Source: Crotophaga sulcirostris
Taxonomy: Eukaryota > Chordata > Aves > Cuculiformes > Crotophagidae
Length of the DNA: 64,000 nt
Direction of reading: 5' to 3'
NCBI GenBank assembly: GCA_013397455.1
Contig: VYZB01000014.1
Span: forward strand, 1,032,680 to 1,096,679
The position numbers and the translations under genes were made by a program. Of the stretch, positions 33,660-46,729 are shown one piece after another; within the stretch, counting starts at the first letter, position 1, and every line of letters begins with the position of its first letter. The notes beneath the pieces are model-generated. The model made no database searches. It was given only the letters and a program-made list of their open reading frames with translations, and was not told where the DNA came from.

Positions 33660-36500
33660 CTATCTAGGAGCAAGACCAGGGGACAGAAATGTCACAGAGG
33701 TGTAAAAAAAGCTGATTATCTTAGGAAGAAACAAGACTTCTTTTCCTCTGCTAAGCAAATAAATTCTTCCTGTGCCTAAATAAATGGGTTATAATAGGGC
33801 AGACCTCTCATTTGAATGTTGAAATCTCACTGTTGGTCTCTTTTTTCTCTTTACAACATCCCTCCAGCCCAACAGATCTTTTTTGTACAATAATTTCCCA
33901 TGCTAACAAATTTTTCATTTAATATTCCGGTCGTCCTTGGCCAGATATGCATCCTCTCAAATATGTAGCCATTGCAATTTCATGTGTTCAGTGGTTGTCA
34001 TTAAGATGGTTAAAAGTCAGAAAATATGCATTGCATCCTCATAGACTTTTCAAAACTGTGGAAATGAACATATGCTGCTAAGCCTGATTTGTCTGACAGT
34101 CTAAAAAACCTCTGATTGTAGTGGCAGGCTCAAATTCAGCACTTACTGAGCTACTTCATAATTATTGTACTGGCAAACCAACAGAATTAGTAATTCAAAC
34201 CTCTTGGAAGGAGGAGTACATTTCAATGTTCCTTTTTAAAATGACTATGAGGGTCTGTGGATAATTATGTTTTATGGAACAAAAAAAGACAAAATACTGG
34301 AGGACTCGATTTTCTGATCAATACTTTAAAATCCCAGTTGCACAAATGATTTCTCTTGCACAGCTATAAGAGAAAGTATTGTTTTGTAGAGTTAGCTGTA
34401 ACAGACCTTCACTGTTCACTAAGGTGATTGTATTTTGTATTTTTTTAGACATTGCTCTAATAATATAAAATAATAAAAAGGTAAAGAATTTCCAATTCCC
34501 ATTCTATAGAACTGAAATGAAGGTGCCTCTCTTCTGTCAAATGGTACAACTGAAATTATTGAAGTTAGTCATAGATGAGAATATGAAAAGCGCAGAATTA
34601 CACCTTCTTACAGGCCTAGTTATTCACCTGGAAAGAATTCAGTAAAAGTAATGTCTTCTAAAGCACTTATACTGGACTTAGATATATAGCTGTGACTTTA
34701 GACGCTCACACCACATTTAATCTTCAGATTCACTCTTCAGTTGCCACCTGAAGTCTATAAATGTAAAACCTGTCCACCAGTAATTGAACATGATCATAAA
34801 CAACCAAGCAGTAATTGATCATGATCAGAAATGCCTTTTACCAGTGCTAAACAGTTCAGAGTTTGTATCAAAGTTGCTTAAATATTTGAATGCACAAATT
34901 GAAGACATGACAGATCCATATTGAATTTTCTTTTTTTCCTGAGGAGGACTTGACCCTGTAAATTCCATCCTCACAACATAATTATTGATTATTCTAAGAG
35001 AAAATACTCATCTCTTGAACTTGTAGCTTGTTGCATGGAAAATTTGAATATTAATTGAAAATTCAATGTATTTGTATAGAGAGAGAGAAAAATAGTGAGT
35101 GCAACTAAAATCTGTCTTCCCATTTAGGAAGGGAAGAGTCCTAGGTTCTTTCTCCAATGACTGTTTATAGTTTTGAAGTGTATTATTTCAGATAGGTCAT
35201 GTCAAACGGAAATGATAATAGTCAAAACTGAGAGCCACTCTCGAAGTCAACCAGGTTGCTGGAAAACAGAAGGATGAAGATATTTCTTAAAGTCTGATAA
35301 AGCTAAAATAAGACTTGTATCTGTATTTTTCATGTCCTTCACGCTTTAGCCCTTGATCACCTAAATAAAAGGTGATGGCAATACCACCACTTCTTCTTGC
35401 TGTAATTTTTAAAAAGGGATCTGAAGTAGAGAGCCAGCCACAGCCAAATGTAAAGTTCTGATGAAAGGAAATGCCAGAAAAGGGTGAAGATTACGAAATA
35501 ACTTCTCTCCTTGGCATTTATTATCAGTTATATTAGTCAGCATCTTATTCAACAATGTAGCTTTGAAAGAACTCATTCTTCCCTGGCACTGGTGATAGGG
35601 AGACTAGTTATTTACTCTAGTCAGGAACAAGAAACTCCAGTGGTAAGCCAAAAAATAGGTATTGCATGCTGAGCCTAGGTCACCTTTGTGGAAGAGTTAT
35701 TAATTATTTAGTGATTCTGAGAGATTCTGCCAGCTTCAGTTGTTCTGATGAATTTTTAATAAATCACTATTAACATAAATGGGAAGTATAAATTGCTTAC
35801 ATTATGCTATATGCAGTACTAGCAATGAGAGACTTCTGCACTGAGGTCCAAGATGTGCTGCTTGCCTAACAGAAACTGACAGCTGAATGATCCAGTTCTC
35901 CTGGGAATGTCCTGCAAAAAAAACCAAGATCTTTGCACGATGAAGGAGTTCTGTTTTACAGTTGCCAAAAAGCACCTGAAGCAGTTAAGTTATCTGAAGA
36001 ACTGACAAGAATAAACAGTATTTTAGTGATCTGCTCCAAAGACTTACCTGGAGGTGGAACTGTATGCTAGGAGAAAATTCAATTGAGCCAAAGGGACTTT
36101 GTTTCGTAAAAACATCCAGCAAAAATAAACTTCTATTAGGAGAGTGTGTGTCTTCCTGAAGCACGGTACTTACTGAAGGTATTTTTCTAAACGCAATCTG
36201 CTATTCCAAACAGATTAAATATAATCTGTTGATCCAAAGTTTAAAGACCAAAATATTAATTTAAAGATCCATTATCACTAGAGGAATTCCAGTGCTTTCA
36301 CTTTTCCCAAGAAATTAGAAAATGTTTAATAGGTGCTTGCATTAAATTGGGGATTTTTATCACTTTTTATATTTTGACTGTCGACAGTGAGTCAACCACA
36401 GCGCTGTGTTCCATGGAGCTTCACCCCAGAGCAGGCAGAATGCTTTTACAATCAGAAAAGCCAACATTTACTTGAAGAAAAAATAGAAATGAAACATTTT
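33660..36500. other. AT-rich stretch, nothing recognised
   Basis: No exon chain or mobile element recognised. A gagagagag run lies near 35081. Longest frames are short and composition-driven. Confidence 0.4.
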
Positions 36501-36614
36501 AATTAAATACTCCTTAATACAAATGTGAAGACAGAACTGCATTACAGTGTTTTGTACACAGCTGCCCCATGTTCCCTCTGTCCTTGCAGGCAGTTGGTTG
36601 CTGGGAGAGCCAAC

Positions 36615-36873
36615 TCAATGACTTCCTGTGTCGCTGAGAAAGTACTCTTCTCCTCTTGTCCCTGGGAGGGTCTCTTCATCTCTTGTGAGATTTGCCTGAC
36701 TGCACCCTTCCCACCCCTGCAGTGTCTGCATGAGATTCAAGCCATCATCTTCATCCTGTGTATCTTCCGACTGCCCCATGGAGCCTGGAATTGTTTCTGT
36801 CTCAACACACTCAACAGCTTCCGCAAGGAAGAGTCTGCGCAGCCTCTCTGCGAGGCTCCACCCAGACAGGCTT
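36615..36873 (-). CDS. Possible isolated exon, unidentified
   Basis: A minus-strand frame of about 86 codons follows an acceptor with a decent tract (gtttatgttcttttaag). The composition is protein-like: basic-hydrophobic start (SLAERLRRLFLAEAVECVE), then an acidic middle (QSEDTQDEDDGLNLMQTL) and a stop at 36615-36617. The block is noticeably GC-richer than its flanks. Against it: no clear donor, no partner exon, and the plus strand is also open for 117 codons. I do not recognise the product. Confidence 0.2.
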
Positions 36874-36919
36874 CTTAAAAGAACATAAACACAGTTGTGA
36901 AGACATAAATAAAACAAAT

Positions 36920-39900
36920 ACCATCTGTCAAGCTAGTAGTGCCCCATATGTGTAACCACCTTTTCTGATTTTCCACTCTACCCAAATATACATTTGGCTT
37001 ATTAAAGAATTTTAGCACCTTATGGATGCCATTACCAAACATTTTAAGTGCAATCCATTCAAGTACACAAATACTTCTGGATTTTTCTTGTCCAACTACA
37101 GCCATTTCTACTTCCATATCAGTTGTCGGTCAGCTGTACAGTTAAGCTCTTTTAATCTGAATTATCTGTGATTGTTTTAGTCCTTTCTGACTGTCTTTTT
37201 CTGAGCATCCTTATCCCTTACATAAAGAGAAAAATGAATGTGTCAAATTTATTTGGGACAATTTTTCTAAAATCTGCAGTGTTACAGCCCACACGACATT
37301 ATTGAAGTCTTTTTGCTTTGTTGGTGCCAAAACATTTTTAAACTACTCTTAGTCCTTGATTTTATCTCTTTTTATCTTGTAAAATTCCCATTAAAAATGA
37401 GGTAAAATTTATTTACAACAAAGGACCATTGACTCCTGTTGAGCGATGCCAGAATCACAAAAGTGAGACATTTGCAGCAGTAGATGCAAAACCAGGGAGA
37501 ACACATGAATGAGATGCTCAGGGCTAAACCCCAGGTACCACTGCTGTGCTGCAGCCCAGGTGGACAAAACTGTGAGGAAGGTGAATCAGAAAGTGAAGCT
37601 GCTCAGTATTTCCCAGGTTTGGGAAGTACTGTAAAAGCCATCAAAACTTCTTCTCAGTTGGATTATTCTGTTGCAGGCAAACTTTATTGTTGATCCAAAA
37701 GAGACATAATCATGGAGCAAGGTAAACCTGTTCTACTTACACAGATTAAATTAAGCATCAGGTTAGCAATGGCATTTCACATACACAGTGCAGAAAATGT
37801 CATTTAATTTATTAGTATACGTGACATGGGCTGACTGAGATTCATACCGTTGCTTTCAGACTGAAGGCTAGAAACAAGTGCAACAAGTGTCAAGTTGTCC
37901 TATGATGGAGGCAGAGAAATTCTGACCGTAGATGTCAGTTTGAACTTAAAATTCTCCATGCTTACATAAAGGTGTGTATCTCAGCTGATGATAAAACACA
38001 GTGTTGTTTTATTCGTGTTAAACCATCCAGATGATGGAAAAATGAAGTTCAGGCTCAGTTGCCGCAGGCAGGCATGTGATAGCAAAAGTGCTCACCTCAG
38101 CCTCAGTTACCATTGAGCAGACATGAGATACTTCCTCCTCTGCCATCACTTGGGTGGCGTTTGCTATCGCATACTGATACTTTGTGTTATAGACACTTAA
38201 TTTTCTCGTTTATTATTGCAATATCAGAACACATTACAGTGTCAGATCATAACGTGGAGAATGTTTATGTCTCTGCAAGCAGAGCTGTATTGGTTACTTG
38301 GTGCTCTGCAGGCGGGAGGGGGAATGACAGTAAATAATAAGTAAGGAAAATAAAAACAGATTTAAAAGCATGTAACATTTTGGTAAGGAAATTTTTTTTA
38401 TAGCCATGGCTTTGGGGAAAATTACTTTTATGGTCAGCTTTTCAACAGGCCTGCACAAATGTGCCTATAGTGTTTGCAGGTGCAACCGTTTGTATGCGAG
38501 GCATGACTGTCTAAAGAAAAAGCTTTCAGCAGGCTGAGAGTGTGTCTTTTTCCTTCCTACTTGCTTTTAAAACACAAGCTTCTAGGTAAGAAATAACAAC
38601 CTCCAACTGAGCTCCTTAAGCCATGTGTTGGAAGAGAGAGAAAGGCTCAGCATCTCGGGTGTTAAACTTCTCTGAGAAATCCAGTTCTGAATTCTTCTGA
38701 ATGACACAGTGGATGCAACTGGGCAAAGAAGCTGGAAAAATCTGGCCTTAACATCTAGATGACTCTGTCTAACTTAGTTTCGGGTTTTCTTTCGCTCGCT
38801 CTTTTCCTGTGCCCCACTCCTCCATTTAGATGCAGATGTGCACACGCACACACATGTGTGTGTACGTACATGTGTGTAAGTTTATGTGGGTGCGTGGATG
38901 TGCATAGATACACCTACAGAAAGAGAGAAACAGACTGTGCATTTCAAAACATGCAAATCTTTCCTATTCAGTCATAATCTGCCTGCAAGCAATGTGTTTA
39001 ATCATGCTAGGAAAGGTACAAGTTGATAATTTTATTCAAATGAAGGAATTGAACAGAACTTAGAGGTTAGAAATCCTGAAAGCTGATTGCTAGGGTTGAG
39101 AGCATATATTTATAAGCAATTAATGGCATGCTTGGGTTTTTTCTCCCACACATTTTTTGCCAATGATAAAGTACTCCCTGTATGGTATCCACCAGCTGTA
39201 TTATCAAATCGAAAGAAATAGATGAAAGAAAAAGCCACAAAATCCTGGAATATACTTATTCTCTGCCCACACACAGCTATTCTCTCCTCCTTTTCTCAGT
39301 AGGCTGTAATTTCTCCTTGCCCCTTGAAAGAAAGCAGAATTATGAAGAAAATTGTAAACATGTTTAAGAATTGGTCACAAAATGCTAATATATTACGGTC
39401 CTGTTGTGTCACAACCTGTTTGTGGTGAATACATACACATCTGCAGTAGCACTAATTACCAGGAACATTGCTGAAAGTGGAGGTAAGCAGGAGCAAATAT
39501 TATTTTCATTAGACATGTACACCTTTAAGAACAGACAGATAGGGAGGACAAATGTATGTTTTTATTGAGGTTTTAAACTGTTACATTCAGATTGAATCCA
39601 TAGTTCTTTTTTTGCCACCCAGAAAACCATAAGCCTTCTCTCCAACAGTTGATTGGAAAAGATTTGGAAAAAAAATAGTGTTCCTTGGAAAAACAGTGAT
39701 TTGACAAAACCCGAAGTTTTCACAGGAATGTACTGTATTTTTTGTCAAAAAAAAGTGTCTTAGGTTCAGAAATTTCTGGGAAAAGGTGGAGGGGAGGAAA
39801 GAGACTGGGAATATTTTGAAGTTAAGTTGCCTGCACAAATGTGGGAGACCAGTCCAAGGCTTCATTTAAAGGAACAGTTAATTGTTTCTAGACTATTCCA

Positions 39901-40060
39901 CCATGAGAGACCCTCCTTATTACAGTCTGGTGCTGAGCCCTATCCTATGACTTGGGAGTATTGACTTACTCCTAGATCTTCCTCTTTGGGAGTGAAGAAT
40001 TAACACAACTAAATATTCCATTAATTCAAACTCAAAGGACTACAATGACTTAAGAGACAA
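36920..40060. other. AT-rich stretch with one alternating Pu-Py tract
   Basis: No gene recognised. The one distinctive item is the CA/TG tract at 38836-38878, listed separately. The 92-codon minus frame at 39587-39865 lacks codon or splice support. Confidence 0.4.
38836..38878. repeat. 43-bp perfect alternating purine-pyrimidine tract
   Basis: Purine and pyrimidine alternate without a break from atgtgcacacgcacac through tacgtacatgtgtgta. The (CA)n half and (TG)n half are joined head to head, so the centre (cacacatgtgtgtg) is self-complementary. Such tracts are classic candidates for Z-DNA or cruciform formation and for length polymorphism. Confidence 0.9.
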
Positions 40061-40062
40061 AT

Positions 40063-40110
40063 ATGATTGGGAAGGACCTCAGTAGATCCTGTGGTCCACC
40101 TCCCTGCACT
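40063..40110 (-). repeat. Probable CR1 scrap, reverse
   Basis: The words gattgggaaggacctcagta and gatcctgtggtccacctccc resemble the CR1 end in reverse (gttggaagggacctc, then gatcat-agtccaacc). Short and diverged. Confidence 0.5.
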
Positions 40111-41743
40111 TGGCACACAGCGAGTAGGCTGGATTGCAGGATTTTGGAGAAGGGACCTCCTCTCTCCTTTCCCTTGTTGGAAACTACAGCCACTTCAGAA
40201 GAAAAGTGTAACTTGGAGTGGAGAAAAAGAGAAGACAGATCTTTGTTCAGGCAAACTCTCTATAATCAATATTTGTTACATTGAACTCATGCATTTTGTT
40301 CCCTTAATCATCTTTATTTCTCTTTGGAACAACTGACTAGAGGTAAATATTCTACCAAAAGTGCTGTGTCAAGAAGTGTGCATGAAATAACGACAGAATT
40401 ATTGGTGTTCTCCAGTCAAAAGCATCCATCAATACCAGAGTTCTCTAGTCTTTCAATATGTAGACTACAGTTCTACCGCATCACCAGGTCAGCACTGAGA
40501 AAAGACTTGTTAAACTAAAGCACCAGAAGTCATGTGATCTCAAAAGTATGCACATCATTTCTTCTCATACCAAATTTCTTCTTTAGTTGTCATGTTTGTG
40601 TTTTGGTATTGAGAGCTGCTAACCCCACATTCTCATACCTTCTGCTTTTTCTGTGCAAACATAAGGAAACCATCCAGATGCAGAGCGTTCACATGTATGT
40701 GAGGCTTTTTGCCCTGCTCAGCAGCACAGAAGTTGTGCAGATTCCTTCTTAATGTTCAGGTTGGATGATGAAGTCCAACTATTCTATTTAGAGAGCCCAA
40801 AGATATAGAAATTTCATGTCATCTCTCCTTGCCATGGGGCTAGCCCTAAAATTCCCAAAATCTGTTTCTCCAGGAATTCTTACCCCTTAGCAAAATACTG
40901 GTTGCTTTATGGATGTGTGTTGAGGTGCTGTCATCTAGTGGCAAGGATGAATTAGACGTCACACCGTGTCATGCAGCGACAGTGGCTGCCCAAATGTCCC
41001 TTTGCTGGGAATGAACCCATGATGTTGGAAGGCTCTTCTCCTTGCTACGTGCAGCCCCACTGCAAAGGTGGCTTCCTCCATTTGGGCTCTGCAGCTGATC
41101 GCTGTTGGGTAGAGCCAATGGAATGGTCTATGCCATGGACCTCTTGTTGCAAACAGCAAGCTCTACAGCTCCCTGGCCCTTCCTGCCACATGGTCTTCCT
41201 CCCCATCTCTCTCATCCATCTTGGCTGTTAACTATTTGCAGACAAATACTTGAAGCTGGATTTTAAACAGTGACTGATATTTTCTTGACTATTGCCATTC
41301 AAAGCAGTGTCAACTAATGAAATGACTAATTTCATCTATGATCATATTTTTCCTTCAGCAAGAAGTCCTTCCTCCCTCATTCATTTTTTACTGACTCTTG
41401 GGGGAAAATGAGAAGTACCACAAAGCAGTTTTGCAGGAGAAAACAGATAAAAATACCTTGCAGCATGACACACGTTTGTTTTGTTACTTAGCAAAGTGAC
41501 TGATGTCAGTGGACAGACTGACTACCATTGGTTTCTAAGGGCTTTCGCTCAGATCTGGTCTATCATATTCTGGGTAATGTTACACCTGCTTGTCCTTAGT
41601 TTGCATTGGTGATGTCATTATTAACAAATATAAACATTTACAGTCCTAAGTTTATTTTCAAACTACAAGTGCAAGGCTTGAGTTAATGTCTTGCATTAGT
41701 TTTTGCAACCTGCTTATGAAATCATGTAGAAAGAAATAGAAAC

Positions 41744-41971
41744 TTAAGAATGAAGCTGGTCACAACATCTGTCACACCTTCTTGGCATCACCTGCTGAAA
41801 ACTGCTGGGCCTGGCTGGATTAGATAAACCCATTGGAGCATATCTTCTGCTCCTTGAAGTGCTGATCATGTTACCATTTTGATGGGATGCCTGGCAGTGA
41901 TTTTCAAAACTTACCGTCTTCTTTAGAGATGGAGTTTCTTGTATGGGTGGAGTGGCTGGAGAAGAATCCAT
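41744..41971 (-). CDS. Possible small exon or chance frame, unidentified
   Basis: A 75-codon minus-strand frame begins MDSSPATPPIQETPSLKKTV. Within it a 41-nt segment (about 41913-41953) has an acceptor (tggattcttctccag) and a very good donor (ACG|GTAAGTTTT). The composition could fit a neuronal-type micro-exon, but no partner exon was found and the acceptor is average. Confidence 0.2.
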   Translation of the reverse strand: MDSSPATPPIQETPSLKKTVSFENHCQASHQNGNMISTSRSRRYAPMGLSNPARPSSFQQVMPRRCDRCCDQLHS

Positions 41972-42507
41972 CAGACAAAGGTAGGCCTTTCATACTTACC
42001 AAGCTTTGAAAAGGAAACATCAGTGAGCAATCCTCACTGCAAAGCACCACTACCAAAGATGCATTTTGCAAATATGTATAAATGGCCTATTTTCATTCCT
42101 GCAAAATGGATTCAACAAATAATGCTATGATTCTTTTTTCATGAGGAAGTTGGAATTTGTGTTTCTATTTCCCTGTCTTCCTCCAGTGTAAAATGTGCTC
42201 TCTCTCTGAATTGAGGAAGATTTCTCAGGTCAACCAAGCACAGCAAAAAGATATTTCAGTCTCCAAGCAAACAGAAGGATGTGCTGATGTGTTTTACTGA
42301 CAGGGGACGTTTAAGCACATCCTTAAATACCTTGACTCTGGAGACCTCAGCACGTTCTCGAAAGAGAAAAAGAATGATACTCTACATTTCTGACCTTTCT
42401 TGTTTCATCCAAGTCACAGGCCTCTATCCCTATTGTAATAGAAAATACAAATGAAGGCAAGAAACATTCTGTTTTCCAAATAAATTATAATTAGTCAGAG
42501 GCAGTAA

Positions 42508-42560
42508 CTCAAAGGTCCTTTTCAACCTTGTAATACTGTGATACTGTGATACTATGACCT
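42508..42560 (+). repeat. Minimal CR1 3' tail, forward
   Basis: About 50 bp: ctcaaaggtccttttcaacc, ttgtaatactgtg, and then repeated atactgtg/atactatg octamers. It matches the terminus of the copy at 7103-7700, including the unusual ATACTATG octamer, so it is a severely 5'-truncated insertion of that subfamily. Confidence 0.85.
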
Positions 42561-45500
42561 TTCACCATGGAATATGATAAGAGATTTCTTTATAAATAAA
42601 TTCCAGAAGAGTTTTAGTTTATTTTTGGCTCAGAATTTCATCCTCCTTAGGTACTTTATAGAAACAAAATTGCGTCTTTTAAATTAAGAAATTGAAAGAT
42701 GAGCTTTAACAAGGTCAATCAGGTTGAAATAGCAGCATCCTCATTATAATGTAAATACTTCTCTATTAGCTTGTAATATCTTCATATAGTAAATGGTTAT
42801 GTATAAATAAAGTGTTAAATACAAATATAAAGGTTTAGGTCAAATAAGTAAATTTACTTACACAGTAAGTAAAACTGTATGTGCTCATATAAAAATAGAG
42901 AGCTAGGCTTTCATGCAGAAACTGGAAAAATACAAGCTCTTTGTTAGCAAGAATTAAGAATGATTAATCAGACATACATCAAAAAGAGGTGGAAAAGATA
43001 TCCAAAGCATTCCAGTGTCACCTTGAAACTATTGTTCAGGGCCTTATGGGCAATGACACTTGAAATTAAGAATATTTCTCTTTGTCTAAGGATGGAAAGA
43101 GGCCCATGAAATCCTATCCTTGCTGATGATTCTTCTGTTTTCATAATCCTTGTTTTGACTTGGTTCTTCCTGAAGATGCTCTTAAAATGTAGATCACAGA
43201 TAGTGTTACCATATGAGGCAGCTTTTGAATCTTCTCTCTGTTTCACCTCTTTCTCAGCATGTGGGAGATTTTTTTTCCAATTCTTTTCAGTTCCAGAGCA
43301 GACATACAAACTTTTCTTGGTTTCATAAACATATTCACCTTTGGCTTTACATACATTCGGTCTTTGTCATACAAGGACATTGCCCCAGAGTTTTTAAAGG
43401 AATTTATGCATTTAGCTACTTCTTAACTCGAATAATGGATCTCTTAACATGGACTTGTGATGAGGATTGATTATCTTTTGTACTTGGAAGAAAAAATCAT
43501 TTATACATATATATGAAAATACTGTCTACTTCGCAGAGATGAATTTGGTTAAATTCTAAAAAAACTGAAAACCGTATAGTTTCCTTTATTAGATGAGTTG
43601 CAATTCTTACACCCACAGAGAATCTGTATAAATTCATCTTACTTTCTTCGGGTGTGCAAACAATACAAAAAAATAGCCAAAGTTAGCATATTTTATATAA
43701 AACACGTTTGCATATGCTACACACAGCTTCCTACGCTCTTCATCTTTAATTTAGCAATGGCTGGATGATGAAGTCATTGAGTCTTATGAACGTGCTCAGG
43801 TCAGGGTCTAAAGCTTTATACTTCATCCAAATACCATTTTGGTTTGGCCCTTTTTACTGAGATGCAATCCATCATGGTACAGAAGATTTAAGTGAGCACC
43901 ATCAATAAATCAAGCAGAAATGAATGTTCTACTACAAATTATGTTGCAGGCAGCTGCAAACGCTACGTGACCAAGGTTTTTTCTAGTTTTGAGGCCAAAT
44001 CATGAGATTAAGGACTGAGCTGAGGCTTGTGGCTTGTAGAAAGGAATCCAAAAAAAGGAACCTGTATGCATTAATATCCATGATGAGAACTGAATCTACA
44101 CAAATACTCTGTTTCATTGCCTTTGACAATAGCTACAGGAAAGGCTCTTCTGACTCAGCCTATGATTTGTGCATACTTAATGCAAGTCTGTCTTTGTAAG
44201 TAACAAGGCTTTTTACTTCGGTGATCGATCTGTGCTGTTTTCATGGCCATAGTTAATTCCATTGTATGCCACCGTGAAGGCTATGTTGTAGGCGACAAAG
44301 ATTCTATTGCTTGGGAAGGCTGATGAAAATATGGACCAAAATTTTTTACTCAGAGTAATTAAGTGTAGTGGTATTGACTTTGTGAAAGTTATTCTGAGCT
44401 ACCACAGCCAAGAAAACGGCCCCAACTTTCCATCACATCATTGTTTTTCTTTAGCAGTGGCCTCCATGACTTTGAGCAGTCTCTTTTCAGTCATTGGATA
44501 AAGGTGAAAACATCCAGCACGTCTTATGAAAGCACTTAAGGTCAGACAATGAGAATGTCCTCCAGTGTGCCAAAGAACCTGGTTAGACATGAGGAGTTTA
44601 AACAAATGACCAATTTGGGCTGGAGAGTTCTGGAAAAAGGGCACAGCTTCCGGGTGGAAATGTTTTGAATGCTAATTCCTCCTGTCGTTCTCATCAGGAT
44701 ACAGGATTTTCTCCATCTCTCCTGGCAAATCAGGAAGCTGAAAGTGGGGATTTCCAGTGCTGTAGCAAGAAAAAAACTTAGAAGGGATTCCATCCCTTTG
44801 TATCAAGTAACCCAGTGTAGTCCCTGTGTTCACTGCCAAATGCCCAGAGCTCTACACCATCAACTGGAAGTAATAATCTTCAGTGTCAGGAGTCTTGCAG
44901 CATGCCAAGAGCACACTGTAAAGAGGACAATAAGTTGTTCCATTTTTAAGCTTTCAACACAAAGTCCTAAGTCAGAAAACCATTTAAGTTTGGAACTTAG
45001 AGTTGTGTGCTGAAGATAAAGAGGGAGTAGTATTAGAAACATAAATCATTTGAACATTTCCGCTTTGGACATGAAAATTTATATATCCTCCCAGTGACTG
45101 GATTTGACTGGTTTGGGTTTTTTTCTCAATCACATATTGAAATACAAGTCCAGGTATTCAGTACCCAGGTGGTAAATCCAGAAATTAGATAAGGAAAAGA
45201 TAAACCCACAAACCCCTGAGAATCAGATCAGCTAGAATTTGATTGTTTGTCTATTAAAACAAAGCAGTGCATTGCAACATCAGTCAAAATTTGCATTTTT
45301 CTGCACTATTACAGACAACCATTTAGTAGGTATTTGCTACCCAGTGTGACTTGCTAATGCAAGATTCCTGTATTAATTTAATGGGAATGTAATTGTGTTG
45401 TAAAATACATAATCTCAGGTAACCTACAATGACATTTACATTTGATTACCATATCAATGGCTGTTCCTTTGCATTACAGATACCTTTGGTGGTGTTCTTT

Positions 45501-46599
45501 GAAAAGTGCAGAGACATAATACAGTACGCAGTATTTCAAGCAAAAAATTCTCCAGTAGAACGCAGTTCTGGGGGTAAATGGCTCTCTGGTGCTTCAGCAC
45601 CTTAATTGGGATGTTTCACTGATTTTCCTTTCTTAAATGAAAAACACAAATAATGTTTCACAAATAATTGTGCTTGTTTTCTGCTACTGCTGTCACACAC
45701 ATCAGAGAGTGCCAGAGCAGGTAGCCAGGTTGCTCTATGCTAACACTGTTCCACCAGTTTGTAAGTGCAGTGTAACCCTGTCACAAGTATTCTTTTCATA
45801 TTCTTATGGCTTGTGCCATGAGATATACAGTAAGGAAAAACACAGCAGGTGATGTGCAGCTGCATAGGGAAAGCTTTTCATTAACCTAGAACACTAGTAA
45901 TAAAGCTAAATTAGACCTAAATATTTCCTGAAGCACCTTGTAATAATTATTTTGGGGAACAATTTCACTAAAAGACAGATGTTTCCTATCAAATACTTCT
46001 AATCAGTCATCAGAGAAGATATCATTTGCCATGTATCCTATAAACTGTACATTTTATCCTTCACCTTAGTATTGCCCAGAAATAGCTTCTAGACATCTTC
46101 AAATGAGTCAATTCACTTTAATTAAATAGGTTATTTTTCCTCAGTAGAACAACACACTGAAAACAGTGATATTTCCTGTTCTCTTTTTCCAAATGAATTT
46201 TTTTTTGGCAAGCAGAAATGCAAGTGCAACACTGGGATGTAACTTGTGCAAATGCTTTGTAAATATATTTGCATTACATAGCCATTTCAAGAGCATTGTA
46301 ACTCTGTAGCTTTTATTTAATTGTCAGGGTTCAGAATACTTGGAGTCTCTGAACAATGACATGTACAAAACAAACTTTCTTTAATATTATGTCTCTGCCA
46401 ATGGCAATAACAGAGTGTGGATGCCATCTTCAATTGGCAGATCTGCTAAAGGAGAACATCCTGCTCCTGCCAGCGGGTAACCCTCTAGCAAAAGTGTCTG
46501 TTCCCCTGGATGCAGCCCTAGTCTTTCCCTGGCTGAGCGTTTTACTGTTGGTTTGCGTTATTTGCTGAAATAAGAGCAATTGCCCTTTTTTATTACAAG
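42561..46599. other. AT-rich stretch, nothing recognised
   Basis: Both strands carry frames of 60-114 codons at 42968-43470 and 44438-45042, overlapping one another without consistent splice sites. I see no repeat family and no exon I can defend. Confidence 0.4.
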
Positions 46600-46729
46600 C
46601 CTCCAGAGACACAAAATACAACAAAAAGTTTGGGATTGGCCCAGTTCTGTTCTTGAAGGGATTCCAAGTGATGTAGAAGTCCTAATAACTGCTGTAAAAC
46701 CTTTTTGTGGAGGATTTGTTCCTATCCAG
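46600..46729 (+). CDS. Single well-bounded candidate exon, unidentified
   Basis: The acceptor ttgcccttttttattacaag and donor CAG|GTAGGC bound 130 nt with one open frame: one base, then 43 codons including KVWDWPSSVLEGIPSDVEVL and ending GGFVPIQ. The other two frames are closed by stops. The spacing W-P-x-S-x(3)-G-I-P-x-D-V loosely recalls a hemopexin repeat, but I see no supporting partner exon and give no function. It could belong to a rightward gene with large introns. Confidence 0.3.

Noticed and set aside
40959..41231. Overlapping frames of 66 and 86 codons
   Set aside because: Both strands open with no splice signals; no family recognised and possibly an old repeat.
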